Positions 34,442 to 43,278 of a DNA stretch of 64,000 nt are shown in pieces. This DNA comes from Paenibacillus zeisoli. Its GTDB lineage: Bacteria > Bacillota > Bacilli > Paenibacillales > Paenibacillaceae. The first letter of the stretch is position 1. Every line of letters begins with the position of its first letter. The notes under the pieces were generated by a model, which saw only the letters and a list, made by a program, of their open reading frames with translations, was not told the origin of the DNA and did not search any database. The translations under genes and the position numbers were made by a program. The stretch lies in the NCBI RefSeq assembly GCF_003994465.1, contig NZ_RZNX01000002.1, positions 487,550 to 551,549 on the forward strand, read 5' to 3'.

Positions 34442-34734
34442 GCGATATGTTGATGAAAAAAACAATGGGCCTTAAAAATATAGGAGCCAAAACAGAACCT
34501 TGGCTGCGTGAAGTTGGTGTAAATGGATACAACGATCTAAATCGTATCGGTTCGGTTGAAACTTACCGAAGACTTAAATCGATGTATCCGGATAAAATTA
34601 ACCTTCTTGCTCTTTACGCGCTCGAAGCAGCCCTCTGGAATATTCACTGGCTTGAATTGGCTCCCGACGTCAAGGAGCAGCTGAAGCATGAAGCCCAAGC
34701 TGCATTAGCAAATACACATAACTCCCCCGATTAA
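34438..34734 (+). CDS. TfoX C-terminal domain protein
   Basis: A 98-residue protein consisting of the TfoX_C helical domain: GLKNIGAKTEPWLREVGV, then RIGSVETYRRLK and LLALYALEAALWNIHW are characteristic. In Gammaproteobacteria TfoX/Sxy controls competence with an additional N-terminal domain that is missing here; stand-alone copies in Bacillota have no known role. The GTG start overlaps the WYL stop (GTGA), with GAGGGGGAG upstream. Its end overlaps the convergent hydrolase by four bases. Confidence 0.8.
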   Translation: MSDMLMKKTMGLKNIGAKTEPWLREVGVNGYNDLNRIGSVETYRRLKSMYPDKINLLALYALEAALWNIHWLELAPDVKEQLKHEAQAALANTHNSPD

Positions 34735-35651
34735 AAATAACCTGCCTGCCCCCTGTAGTGATGGGTAAGCAGAAAGTCCAACACCTCCGCATTCAGTATT
34801 TCATGAAAGTGTTCGCGATCGAAGCCGGGAGGATCTTGAGAAGGAAGAAATGTAGGAGCCCTCATCAATTCGGGAAAAGGGGTAAGAAAAGAGAAATGCC
34901 CGGCATTATCGATCGTTCTATAGGTTATCCTCTCCCGGTCCGGAACCCCTCTCAATATAATCTGTGCATGAAATGGAGGTGTATAGGGATCCTTCTCTGC
35001 ATCCAGCATGAGAATAGGAGTATGAACTGCACGCAGCGCCCCTTCCTCCCGGTACCAGACGGTCGCCGGTGCCAGCAGAACCAGGGACTGGATTCGGGGA
35101 TCCGGTATAACCTCAATAAGCTTCGGTAACCCGTCCGGGTCCTCGTGTGGTAACGACGTGGGTACGCCCCCCGCTGCAGCTAGTGCTGTATATCCTCCCA
35201 AGGAGTGCCCAATGAGCGAAACGGCATCCGGCTCTACCATTCTTTTAAATAGATTGTCCTCAAAGAACCAATCGACCGCCATCCGAAGATGTCTGGGCCT
35301 GTTGGTAAGGTTCTGTACTGTATTTCCCAAGCTGTTATCGTTACGGTTGTTGTAGGGATGTTCGGGCAAGCCGACGATAAATCCATTACGTGCCAAATGC
35401 CGGGCCAGCGTCCGATAGTTCAGCGGTGAACCGCCGGTACCGTGAGAGATTAAGACTAAGGGAAACCTTCCCTCCAAGGGATCCGCGTCCCTGGCCAGCT
35501 CCAGCGGGTAAGGTCCCAATCGGTCTGCTTGTTCAGGTGCACCTGCCGGGTACATCACGATCATGGGAAATATAATTCCCAAAGCGCCGTCTTCAATCTT
35601 CACTTCACTGCATCCTGCATACCCCTGCTTATTTTCCATGTTCTCATTCAT
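34731..35651 (-). CDS. Alpha/beta hydrolase, PAF-acetylhydrolase/dienelactone type
   Basis: A 306-residue hydrolase. PLVLISHGTGGSPLNYR is the oxyanion region, the nucleophile is in LIGHSLGGYTAL, an acid in MLDAEKDPYTPP and the histidine in IDNAGHFSFLTP. It fits the group of predicted dienelactone hydrolases similar to platelet-activating-factor acetylhydrolase. GAAGAGG precedes the ATG. A decayed copy of its C terminus lies at 27356. It is followed upstream by the AraC/GyrI regulator in the same direction with 20 bases between, so the two are likely co-transcribed. Confidence 0.84.
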   Translation of the reverse strand: MNENMENKQGYAGCSEVKIEDGALGIIFPMIVMYPAGAPEQADRLGPYPLELARDADPLEGRFPLVLISHGTGGSPLNYRTLARHLARNGFIVGLPEHPYNNRNDNSLGNTVQNLTNRPRHLRMAVDWFFEDNLFKRMVEPDAVSLIGHSLGGYTALAAAGGVPTSLPHEDPDGLPKLIEVIPDPRIQSLVLLAPATVWYREEGALRAVHTPILMLDAEKDPYTPPFHAQIILRGVPDRERITYRTIDNAGHFSFLTPFPELMRAPTFLPSQDPPGFDREHFHEILNAEVLDFLLTHHYRGQAGYF

Positions 35652-35671
35652 CTCAGCCTCTTCCGCTCCTC

Positions 35672-36544
35672 TTAAGATACCGGGTTAATAGGGATATAGA
35701 TATCAAACTCCGAATCTTCATTTGTTGGACCCAGGTACCTGTGATCGTATCGTGCCAATTCCGGTGCGTTCATGCGCGTTCTGCCCGATCTGGGCAGCCA
35801 AGTATGATAAATATACTGAAATGTATCTGGCAGCCTGTCCAATGACCCCCTGTGGGAGAATACGGCGTAGGTTGTTGAGGGGAGTGTTCTATAGACCATC
35901 CCTTCAGGAATGCGACCCTTATGAGTGACTGTGGCGCATGCAGTATAGGCAACTTCCCACTGAACCCCCGTAAGCTCAATTAATGCGTACCCTATAGATT
36001 CGGCATCACACCTATTCTCAATTTCAGCAGCACGCTTCTTGAAACAACTCCATAGCCTGCCTACTTCACTGGAATTAACGCCCTGTGTCCTCATTCCGAC
36101 AAGATGAAGCCTGTCCAGGGTGATGTACACAGGGTCGAGGGTCATTCCGAAGTGCAGATGCTTCAACCCGGCTTCGTCTAAGACCTTCTTCTCCATCGCC
36201 CGGAACAGGGTGTCCTTCATATCCGTCTGCTTGCGGAATTGTCCCGGCGTGATGGAGAACATCCTTTGAAAGGAACGGGTGAAGGCTTCCTGAGATTCAA
36301 ATCGGTATTTGATGGCGATCTCTACGATCCTGAGGTCCGAGTAGAACAGATCGTACGCCGCATGAGTCAGCCTTCGCCTTCTTATGTACTCCGAGACAGA
36401 GCATCGGGTGACGGATTGGAATATCCGGTGAAAATGATAGTGGGAGTATCCTGCCAACCCCGCAATTTCCTCAGGGGTAATCTCACTGGACAGATGGTCT
36501 TCGATATAGGCAATTGCTTTGGTTACTGATTCAATGTAATTCAT
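35672..36544 (-). CDS. AraC family regulator with GyrI-like domain
   Basis: A 290-residue regulator with the DNA-binding domain at the N terminus: two helix-turn-helices, ITPEEIAGLAGYSHYHFHRIF and IVEIAIKYRFESQEAFTRSF (cited separately). A C-terminal GyrI/Rob-like effector domain (about 130-290; GVQWEVAYTACATV, TYAVFSHRGSL) ends IYIPI. This is the Rob/SoxS-fused layout that binds small hydrophobic ligands. It precedes the PAF-hydrolase-like gene by 20 bases. GGAGG lies upstream of the ATG. Confidence 0.87.
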   Translation of the reverse strand: MNYIESVTKAIAYIEDHLSSEITPEEIAGLAGYSHYHFHRIFQSVTRCSVSEYIRRRRLTHAAYDLFYSDLRIVEIAIKYRFESQEAFTRSFQRMFSITPGQFRKQTDMKDTLFRAMEKKVLDEAGLKHLHFGMTLDPVYITLDRLHLVGMRTQGVNSSEVGRLWSCFKKRAAEIENRCDAESIGYALIELTGVQWEVAYTACATVTHKGRIPEGMVYRTLPSTTYAVFSHRGSLDRLPDTFQYIYHTWLPRSGRTRMNAPELARYDHRYLGPTNEDSEFDIYIPINPVS

Positions 36545-36720
36545 TTCATTCCTCCATGGAGATAAGACAACTGTACTTCAAATTTACTGTTAAGTTTTGA
36601 TATTTTTTGCGGAGTTTGAAAATGAAGGGGTTGTCTAATGTACATTACGTGTTTTTAGTATAGGATCCCGTGAAGTCGGTGATTTTAACGTTAATGAAAT
36701 AAGGAGGGAATGATGTTCCA

Positions 36721-36963
36721 ATGAATACACCAGCGCTAGCGCCGCACGAATCGATGGAACTGCATGAAGCGTTAAATTTCAAAACGCTCTGCCTCGCGAA
36801 GTCAAAACTTATGCAAGGCCTGGTCTTTGACCAAGAGCTAAAAGCGTTAATGCAGAAAGACGTAGTTCAATCCACACAACAGATTGCCGAGCTGCAAGCA
36901 CTCTACGCAAGGGTTCCTTTTCAAGCACCGGTTCCGAATAACCCGACACCTATAACACATTAA
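36721..36963 (+). CDS. yraG: Small spore-coat protein, YraG-like
   Basis: An 80-residue protein (HESMELHEALNFKTLCLAKS, then LMQKDVVQSTQQIAELQ) resembling B. subtilis YraG and the CotF N-terminal region. It pairs with the following CotF-like gene and has a shorter paralogue at 38526. AAGGAGGG lies 12 bases before the ATG. First gene of a five-gene cluster whose order matches yraG-yraF-adhB-yraE-yraD. Expression late in the mother cell is expected by analogy; I could not find a convincing sigma-K promoter by eye. Confidence 0.8.
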   Translation: MNTPALAPHESMELHEALNFKTLCLAKSKLMQGLVFDQELKALMQKDVVQSTQQIAELQALYARVPFQAPVPNNPTPITH

Positions 36964-36975
36964 AGGGGAACGCAC

Positions 36976-37362
36976 ATGAATACCGATTATTTAGACCCGA
37001 TTAACTCATTAAACATGCCCGAAATGGCAGATATGACTTTTGCGATGGACTTCCTTCTTCGTGCCAAGGAGGGGGTGCGAAATTTATCCATCGCCCTGAC
37101 GGAAACGGCTTCTCCCGACGTAAGAGCGCAGCTGCGCAATCATCTTATGCAGGGGATTGAACTGCACCAAGAAATCTCGGAACTCATGATTCGCAAAAAA
37201 TGGTTCCATCCTTACGAGCTCAACGAACAATACCAACTCGACCAGCTTTCGGCGAAAAATACGGTGATGATTGGGCAGATGAATCTATTCCCGGATGATA
37301 CATCGCGCAAAGGGATGTTTGATCGAACCCCAGATGAACATATTGGAGGACATGAAGCATGA
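36976..37362 (+). CDS. yraF: CotF-like spore-coat protein, YraF-like
   Basis: A 128-residue ferritin-like helical protein of the CotF family: [20 protein letters not shown], then [20 protein letters not shown] and the coat-family ending [17 protein letters not shown]. It starts 12 bases after the YraG-like gene, with AAAGGGG upstream, and its last bases overlap the start of adhB. Expected to be laid down in the spore coat. Confidence 0.85.
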   Translation: MNTDYLDPINSLNMPEMADMTFAMDFLLRAKEGVRNLSIALTETASPDVRAQLRNHLMQGIELHQEISELMIRKKWFHPYELNEQYQLDQLSAKNTVMIGQMNLFPDDTSRKGMFDRTPDEHIGGHEA

Positions 37363-38495
37363 AGGCGGTAACGTATCAAGGGATTAAAAATGTCGTGGTC
37401 AAAGAAGTACCGGATCCCAAGATTGAGAAACCGGACGATATGATCGTAAAAGTCACCAGTTCCGCCATCTGCGGTTCTGACCTTCACCTTATTCACGGGA
37501 TGATCCCCAACCTTCAGGAGAACTATGTAATTGGGCATGAACCGATGGGGATCGTAGAAGAAGTTGGCCCCGGCGTGACAAAGGTAAAGAAAGGCGACCG
37601 TGTAATCATCCCGTTCAACATCGCATGTGGAGAATGCTTTTATTGCAAAAACCAGCTGGAAAGCCAATGTGACAATTCAAACCAGAACGGGGATATGGGA
37701 GGATTTTTCGGCTACTCCGGAACGACCGGCGGATACCCTGGCGGGCAAGCTGAGTATTTACGAGTCCCGTTCGCAAATTTTACCCACTTCAAGATTCCCG
37801 AAAGCTGCGAACAACCGGACGAAAAGCTAAGCTTGATCGCCGATGCCATGACGACGGCATTCTGGAGTGTAGATAACGCAGGCGTAAAAAATGGGGATAC
37901 GGTCATCGTTCTCGGCTGCGGTCCGGTCGGACTTCTGGCTCAGAAATTCTGCTGGCTCAAGGGGGCTAAGCGGGTTATCGCCGTTGACTATGTCGATTAC
38001 CGCCTACAGCATGCGAAGCGCACGAACCATGTGGAAATCGTAAACTTTGAACAGGAGAAGAATATCGGCAACCATCTCAAGGAAATGACCAAAGGCGGTG
38101 CCGATGTCGTCATTGATGCGGTAGGCATGGACGGCAAGATGAGCGATCTCGAATTTCTAGCCAGCGGTTTGAAACTGCAAGGCGGGACCATGAGCGCATT
38201 TATCATTGCTTCTCAGGCTGTCCGCAAAGGCGGGACCATCCAAGTCACTGGGGTATACGGCGGACGTTATAATGGATTCCCGCTGGGCGACATCATGCAG
38301 CGCAACGTGAATATCCGTTCCGGACAAGCCCCGGTCATTCACTATATGCCGTATATGTATGAGTTGGTTACTTCGGGCAAAGTAGATCCTGGAGACATTG
38401 TTACGCACGTCATTCCGCTCAGCGAGGCCAAGCATGGCTATGAAGTGTTCGATACGAAGACAGACAATTGCATCAAGGTCGTCTTAAAGCCTTGA
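37359..38495 (+). CDS. adhB: Zinc alcohol dehydrogenase, AdhB-like
   Basis: A 378-residue medium-chain dehydrogenase. Catalytic zinc ligands are in [12 protein letters not shown] and IGHEPMG; the structural zinc lobe is [15 protein letters not shown]; the NAD site is [11 protein letters not shown]. It belongs to the glutathione-independent formaldehyde-dehydrogenase-like group that contains B. subtilis AdhB. The start overlaps the YraF-like gene by four bases, so translation is coupled. Its position between coat genes suggests it acts on or is packed with the spore. Substrate not proven. Confidence 0.88.
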   Translation: MKAVTYQGIKNVVVKEVPDPKIEKPDDMIVKVTSSAICGSDLHLIHGMIPNLQENYVIGHEPMGIVEEVGPGVTKVKKGDRVIIPFNIACGECFYCKNQLESQCDNSNQNGDMGGFFGYSGTTGGYPGGQAEYLRVPFANFTHFKIPESCEQPDEKLSLIADAMTTAFWSVDNAGVKNGDTVIVLGCGPVGLLAQKFCWLKGAKRVIAVDYVDYRLQHAKRTNHVEIVNFEQEKNIGNHLKEMTKGGADVVIDAVGMDGKMSDLEFLASGLKLQGGTMSAFIIASQAVRKGGTIQVTGVYGGRYNGFPLGDIMQRNVNIRSGQAPVIHYMPYMYELVTSGKVDPGDIVTHVIPLSEAKHGYEVFDTKTDNCIKVVLKP

Positions 38496-38525
38496 AGATA
38501 GATTAATAATTGGGGGAAATTTAAA

Positions 38526-38723
38526 ATGAATTCTAATTACGCCTTACATGAGACCCTGGAGGTTCATGAAATAGCTGCATTCAAGACCGTTTGCATGACC
38601 AAATCAAAAACGATGCAAGTGCTGGTAACCGACCCGGAGCTCAAGCAAATTTTGCAGCAAGACGTGCAATTATCACAACAGCAGCTTCAGGAGCTTAGTG
38701 GAGTGCTGTCTAAAGCGACCTAA
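38526..38723 (+). CDS. yraE: Small spore-coat protein, YraE-like
   Basis: A 65-residue paralogue of the YraG-like protein: TLEVHEIAAFKTVCMTKSK, then LKQILQQDVQLSQQQLQEL. GGGGGAAA lies upstream. The cluster has two small and two large coat proteins flanking adhB, as in B. subtilis. Confidence 0.8.
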   Translation: MNSNYALHETLEVHEIAAFKTVCMTKSKTMQVLVTDPELKQILQQDVQLSQQQLQELSGVLSKAT

Positions 38724-38736
38724 AGGAGATAAGAAC

Positions 38737-39033
38737 ATGAACACAATAGTAGAATACATGACGGGACTTGGTACCCTGACCGACGAAGTCATCGCAATGG
38801 ATTTTTTGATGAACGCCAAGAGCGGAGTCCGGAACTACGCCATGGCTGTGACCGAATGTGTTACCCCCGAAATTAAACAAATGATGATGAAACAGCTAGA
38901 CGAAGCCATAGATTCCCATGAAAAGATAATAAACTACATGATGCAACGGGGCCTATATCATCCCTACCATATTTCAGAGCAAATTCAGCTCGATCTGAAA
39001 AATATCCAGACCGCTGAGAACATTCCGTCCTGA
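38737..39033 (+). CDS. yraD: CotF-like spore-coat protein, YraD-like
   Basis: A 98-residue CotF-family protein and paralogue of the gene at 36976: VIAMDFLMNAKSGVRNYAMA, then KQLDEAIDSHEKIINYMMQR and GLYHPYHISEQIQLD. ATG 38737 has AAAGGAG eight bases upstream; an upstream in-frame start at 38698 lies inside the preceding gene. The length matches B. subtilis YraD. Last gene before a terminator. Confidence 0.83.
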   Translation: MNTIVEYMTGLGTLTDEVIAMDFLMNAKSGVRNYAMAVTECVTPEIKQMMMKQLDEAIDSHEKIINYMMQRGLYHPYHISEQIQLDLKNIQTAENIPS

Positions 39034-39052
39034 CACCCTATTCGGTCCCAAC

Positions 39053-39091
39053 AAAAACGCGCACAACCACCCTGGTTCACGGCGCGTTTTT
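39053..39091. terminator. Intrinsic terminator, bidirectional
   Basis: AAAAACGCGC pairs with GCGCGTTTTT, with CCACC/GGTT pairing inside the loop. It lies between the coat cluster and the convergent VanZ-like gene, with Ts on one side and As on the other. Confidence 0.8.
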
Positions 39092-39101
39092 GATTTTTTC
39101 T

Positions 39102-40037
39102 TTACCATTTCCAGGCATACCTCATCTCCCTAAACCCGACATCCCATATCCTCTCATTCCCCTCAAGCGTGATCATAACCTCTTTGGCCCCTTGAAGATA
39201 AATGGAGGACATCCCCGGTTCATGGCTTGAATCTTCCGCGGACGTGGACAGATACTCCTGGCCGTCGGCAGAGATGCGCAGAGAACCCTGAGCCTCCTCT
39301 TGATCGGGAATTCCAAAATTCAAGTAGAGATAAAGCTCACTACTGTCTAACGTATACGTGTAAGTCACCGTGCTTTTGCCTTCTGTGCTATACACATTAT
39401 ACTGAGGATCTATGGATTGTCCGCCCATTTGGAAGCTGTCTCGCTTTGTATCCGTCGATGGACCTGCACTGCTGTTTTTCAATTCATTTAAGGCTACGAA
39501 AGGGCCTTGTTCTTTCGTGAGTGCATGGTCCACAATCCCGAAGATCCCCCAAATGCCGATCGTCAGGACCATGGCCGAGATGCATGTAACCGTTATGTTC
39601 CTCCACACCCTATCTGTACGAAAGCCGAATTTATACGCCCCGAATCCGACCGCTGCGCCGATTGAGTTCTGAATAACGTCGTTCATATCAAAGCTGCCGA
39701 GCAAAGTGAGGGCCTGAACAGTTTCAAGCACAAGGATAGACAGGATGAATAAGACCATGAACCGAAGGAAGCTGGTCCGATACAGCAGGGGAATCAAGAT
39801 GCCAAAAGGGATGAAGCCTGCGATGTTTCCAAAACCCACAGCAGCCATCAGCGTTGGATGCAGAAGATCCGATAGACCTGGCAGTCTGAAAAAGTCATCG
39901 GGTATAAATAAAAAGGTGTAACCCGTCTCCCGATCTAGGCTATCTGCCCTGCCGAAAGCGAAAAACATAAAATAAAGAATCAAAATGGTATAGAACAAGG
40001 TTATGGCAAAAATAATTTTACGCTGCTTTGTAATCAT
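39102..40037 (-). CDS. VanZ-like membrane protein
   Basis: A 311-residue protein. The N-terminal VanZ domain has about four helices (IIFAITLFYTILILYFMFFAF, cited in part; FGNIAGFIPFGILIPLL; FLRFMVLFILSILVLETVQAL in part; GSFDMNDVIQNSIGAAVGF, the family hallmark). A fifth helix and an extracytoplasmic beta-rich tail (about 200-311) follow. VanZ confers low-level teicoplanin resistance in enterococci, but most homologues have no known role. ATG 40037 has AAAGGAG six bases upstream; the longer frame to 40166 is unsupported. It stands alone. Confidence 0.84.
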   Translation of the reverse strand: MITKQRKIIFAITLFYTILILYFMFFAFGRADSLDRETGYTFLFIPDDFFRLPGLSDLLHPTLMAAVGFGNIAGFIPFGILIPLLYRTSFLRFMVLFILSILVLETVQALTLLGSFDMNDVIQNSIGAAVGFGAYKFGFRTDRVWRNITVTCISAMVLTIGIWGIFGIVDHALTKEQGPFVALNELKNSSAGPSTDTKRDSFQMGGQSIDPQYNVYSTEGKSTVTYTYTLDSSELYLYLNFGIPDQEEAQGSLRISADGQEYLSTSAEDSSHEPGMSSIYLQGAKEVMITLEGNERIWDVGFREMRYAWKW

Positions 40038-40418
40038 CACTTTCTCCTTTATCACGATCGGACTATTTATAACCATGTTACAAAATGATCTATAAAAGAG
40101 CCACCATCTATTAAGATGATGACTCGTGTTAGGGCTTCTGAACAGTGGGCGAGTAAAATACGTCACTATGCATGTGCTGAATGGTATCCCAGTGAGCAGG
40201 ATTGGTTGTGTCTGGGAATGTCTCTTCTTATCCTATCTCGATCCGGAGGTCGCCAAGAGAATGGGCAGCTGGAGAATCGATCTATAAGCCGGCCAAGCCG
40301 TAAAATCATCATGCGTTGATTCTATCATGAAGAAAGGACAGGGCGTCTAGAAGTGACCCCTGTCCTTCTTTGCTTGAATAGCACACGATAGCCCTATGTA
40401 CCTTTCTAGTCTAGCGTG
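40038..40418. other. Intergenic region with a decayed reading frame
   Basis: Between 40116 and 40320 on the plus strand a protein-like sequence can be followed only with a frameshift: EQWASKIRHYACAEWYPSEQ in one frame, then SYLDPEVAKRMGSWRIDL and a stop in another. The pieces look like one broken gene. A CAGGGG-centred hairpin near 40330-40365 (AAGGACAGGG/CCCCTGTCCTT) is a probable terminator. Nothing else is recognised. Confidence 0.4.
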
Positions 40419-41372
40419 CTAAGGAAGCTCCGATTGATATAGTAATCGCATAGACTCGACTTTTTGCTTCATGTATGCAACACCCTCCGCTGGTCCTACT
40501 ATTTTGGCTTCTCCCCCTAATTGCCAGATCAAGTCCACATAAAAATGTAAGTTCTCTGCCGCTATTTCAATGTTTGCCATGCCGCTGCCATCTTCATTGC
40601 GCTCTATAAATGGAGCCAGGCGAGGGTTGGATTCCAGCAGCCACACCCCTTTATTCGTCATCTCCAATTGAAGCATCGTCTGTTTCACATGGTCTTTATT
40701 TGGCTTATCCGACAAAGTCATCCGGCTTACATCTTCTCGGCATGGAATCTTCGCGTTTAGCGCAGCAGATAGGATCCGATCGGTCCTGAACTGCCGGATC
40801 TCTTCTCTACGGAAGCAATACGCGGGACAATACCAATAGCCAGAGCTGGCGTAGAGACCGATGGGCTGAATATTCCGCTCCGATACTCCTCTGCTGGAGT
40901 TGTAGTTAATGGTGACTACGCTGCTAACCATGATAGCCTGCAGCAGGGTTTGCAGAATCTCCACAGACATCGGTCGATGGGGACTCCAGAACATGATTCT
41001 GTTCTTTAGCCGGTCAATCTGCTGCCTTATATCGACAGGGAGGTAGTGATAGAACTTATGAAGCGCGGAATCGGCCCCCTCGTCAAAAGGCAAAGAGCCG
41101 AAATAATCCAATGTCTGGCACGCGAAAAACATAGAAATGGCTTCTCCCTCGGTAAAGCTGATTGGCGGCAAAAGTCTCTCTTGAAGAAGCTTATACCCCC
41201 CTCCTCTTCCTTGAATGGAATACACAGGGACGCCGAGTTCGCTGAGCTCTTGCAAATCTCTCGTAATCGTCCGAGTGGACAGACCGAATTCATCTGCCAG
41301 CTCTCTGACGGTAAAGGACTGTTTGGCGTTAATCCTCATAATCAATTGGATGAGACGCTGTGACTTTTGCAA
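40419..41372 (-). CDS. WYL-domain (YafY/DeoR-type) regulator
   Basis: A 317-residue regulator of the same family as 28157 and 33473. The HTH_11 domain reads RLIQLIMRINAKQSFTVREL then STRTITRDLQELSELGVPVY. The WYL core is IQPIGLYASSGYWYCPAYC. The ribosome site is GGGGG before the ATG. It is divergent from an alpha/beta hydrolase, with a palindrome (41419) between them. Confidence 0.86.
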   Translation of the reverse strand: MQKSQRLIQLIMRINAKQSFTVRELADEFGLSTRTITRDLQELSELGVPVYSIQGRGGGYKLLQERLLPPISFTEGEAISMFFACQTLDYFGSLPFDEGADSALHKFYHYLPVDIRQQIDRLKNRIMFWSPHRPMSVEILQTLLQAIMVSSVVTINYNSSRGVSERNIQPIGLYASSGYWYCPAYCFRREEIRQFRTDRILSAALNAKIPCREDVSRMTLSDKPNKDHVKQTMLQLEMTNKGVWLLESNPRLAPFIERNEDGSGMANIEIAAENLHFYVDLIWQLGGEAKIVGPAEGVAYMKQKVESMRLLYQSELP

Positions 41373-41418
41373 TGTCCCCCCTCATTTCTAATGTTTTTAT
41401 CCATTTTATCTTATAAAT

Positions 41419-41435
41419 AAGACATAAGTTGTCTT
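41419..41435. promoter_or_regulatory. WYL regulator operator candidate
   Basis: AAGACATAAGTTGTCTT has six-base palindromic arms (AAGACA/TGTCTT) around TAAGT. It lies in the divergent spacer between the WYL regulator and the hydrolase. The GACA/TGTC core recalls TGACAAGTTTTGTCA upstream of the paralogous regulator at 29158. Confidence 0.6.
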
Positions 41436-41499
41436 GTTTAAATGATAACATGATCCCGTAAGCATTCTAAAGCAACAATCAACGGGGGGAATGAACCAT

Positions 41500-42231
41500 A
41501 TGCATAGGAATCTGCAGGACAAGACCGGCTTTGTATTCATCTATGGAGCAGGTTTGGAAAGTCAAATTTGGAGTAGAGTTATAGAGGGACTCGATTGTCC
41601 TTGTCTACCTCTAGAGTTCCCTCTGAGGAAGGGTTCGTTTGATTCGAGAAGCCGGCTTTCATTGGAAGATTACATGGCACATATGAAGAACCAAGTGGAT
41701 GAATGGGGTGTTCAAAGATTTGTCATTGTAGCGCATTCAATTGGAGGCGTCCTTGCACTTCGGCTTGCATCCGAATTGACAGATCGCTTGGTCGGCATGG
41801 TCGCTATAAGCGCGGCAATTCCGAAGAACGGCGGTTCCTATTTATCCGTAATGCCGTTTCCCAATAGGATTCTAATGTCTGCTCTTCTACATACAATGGG
41901 TACGAAACCGCCAGAGTCCGCTATTCGTACGTGCTTATGCAACGACCTCTCATCCGATCAGGCTTCGGAGATTGCCAGAGGATTTACTCCCGAGGCCGTA
42001 CGTTTGTACACGGACCGAATCAACGTGTCCGTTCCGGATGTGCCTAAGATGTATGTGAAGCTAACCCAGGATAAAGCAATCCGTCCGTCCTTACAAAGTA
42101 AAATGATCTCAAATTTCTCCCCACAATCAGTCCGAAGTCTGGAGACCGGACATTTGCCGATGGTTAGCAATCCGGAAGGTTTGAGATCGATCCTGGAAGA
42201 CTTCCTAACAGATACGGAAGTGCTGCGCTAA
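41500..42231 (+). CDS. Alpha/beta hydrolase
   Basis: A 243-residue hydrolase with a compact fold. FVFIYGAGLESQIWSRV is the oxyanion region, VAHSIGGVLALRLAS holds the nucleophile, and LETGHLPMV the histidine. ATG 41500 is ten bases after GGGGGG; an ATG at 41491 abuts it. It resembles MenH/esterase-like enzymes without a specific match. It is divergent from the WYL regulator and probably controlled by it. Confidence 0.8.
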   Translation: MHRNLQDKTGFVFIYGAGLESQIWSRVIEGLDCPCLPLEFPLRKGSFDSRSRLSLEDYMAHMKNQVDEWGVQRFVIVAHSIGGVLALRLASELTDRLVGMVAISAAIPKNGGSYLSVMPFPNRILMSALLHTMGTKPPESAIRTCLCNDLSSDQASEIARGFTPEAVRLYTDRINVSVPDVPKMYVKLTQDKAIRPSLQSKMISNFSPQSVRSLETGHLPMVSNPEGLRSILEDFLTDTEVLR

Positions 42232-42806
42232 CCTGATTGATTTCAGAGAGGTAAAGACTTGCCGTTAAGTATGAAGGGCCACCCGTCTTAGTAACGGCAG
42301 ACACCCAGTTAGAATCGCACATCAGTTCACACGACCATTTCCCATTTGGACAATCATCCAAACTTATCTAATCGGTGTGACATATACTATCGTATATACG
42401 ATCTGGAGGTGTGAGATGCTTCAACTAAACGGGATTCCGAACAAAGTGCTGTTCAACAATCGGACCGGAGACACAGTCCGTATCTTTCTCAACATTTCCG
42501 TCATCAACAGCGCGCGAAATACCCGTACGCTGGATCGCACCTCCTGTTGGCTTTTGAAGCTTGCGCGCGTTTGAGGCTGGGGAGCGAGGAAGGCTGCGAG
42601 CTATCCAGCAGGTACTCATGCCCGGCCTATTTCCCTACCGTGTCGTGGACAGATCGTAGCTTTAATGCAAAGGCCCGATCTCACATAACCACCCACCTCG
42701 GATTGGAAACAGCCGGGCCCGTTCTCCTTCTCCAGCCGTTACGCCCGCTTTTTACATATCGTATTGGAGTGTCCAAATCCTAACCCACCAATGACTGACT
42801 ACTAAC
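42232..42806. other. Intergenic region with unexplained ORF remains
   Basis: A perfect palindrome ATCGTATATACGAT (42389-42402) is followed by GGAGG (42405-42409) and, six bases on, an ATG at 42416. That frame closes after 52 codons (MLQLNGIPNKVLFNNRTGD at its start). Another frame stays open from 42415 to the stop at 42783 (HLLLAFEACARLRLGSEEG) without a start of its own. Neither product is recognisable. This may be a frameshifted gene behind an intact promoter/operator, or chance. Confidence 0.35.
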
Positions 42807-43166
42807 TCACCGATCGATAAAATCCATCATCTGATTCGCACTCTTTTGTAAAGAAATGGCGTGCTCCCCCACTATGATCATTTGCTCTAGAATCGGCTTC
42901 AAACTTTTACCGAATTCTGTTAATGAATATTCAACCTTCGGCGGTATGGTATGAAATACCGTACGTTGTACAACGCCACTTCCTTCCAGTTCCCGCAGCT
43001 GTATAGTAAGCACATGCCTAGATACACCAGGTATTCGCCGCTGGAGTTCACCAAAACGCCAGGTTTGCTGAAGGAGTTCATAGATGATCTTGGGCTTCCA
43101 CTTTCCGCTTACCATCTGAAGGCCCGCTTCTACCGGACATCCAAAAGTTCCGTCTTGATAAGGCAT
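42807..43166 (-). CDS. HxlR family transcriptional regulator
   Basis: A 119-residue winged-helix regulator. The N-terminal CPVEAGLQMVSGKWKPKIIYEL is the HxlR signature (cited as GCPVEAGLQMVSGKWKPKI), with one cysteine, as in the redox- and aldehyde-responsive members YodB/HypR. It continues QRRIPGVSRHVLTIQLRELEGSG and the wing TIPPKVEYSLTEFG. It is divergent from the SnoaL-like gene at 43279. GGAGG is in the leader. Confidence 0.87.
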   Translation of the reverse strand: MPYQDGTFGCPVEAGLQMVSGKWKPKIIYELLQQTWRFGELQRRIPGVSRHVLTIQLRELEGSGVVQRTVFHTIPPKVEYSLTEFGKSLKPILEQMIIVGEHAISLQKSANQMMDFIDR

Positions 43167-43278
43167 ATTTACCTCCGCATGGTCAGGTTTTTATGACTAT
43201 GTCATCATTATGTGCGTACTTACAATTTCGTGTAGATTCGAATAAACTTCAAGTAATTCAAACAGAAAGAGGGATTCC

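Noticed and set aside
42257-42299. Possible terminator TGCCGTTA/TAACGGCA
   Set aside because: The loop is over 20 bases and no T run follows.
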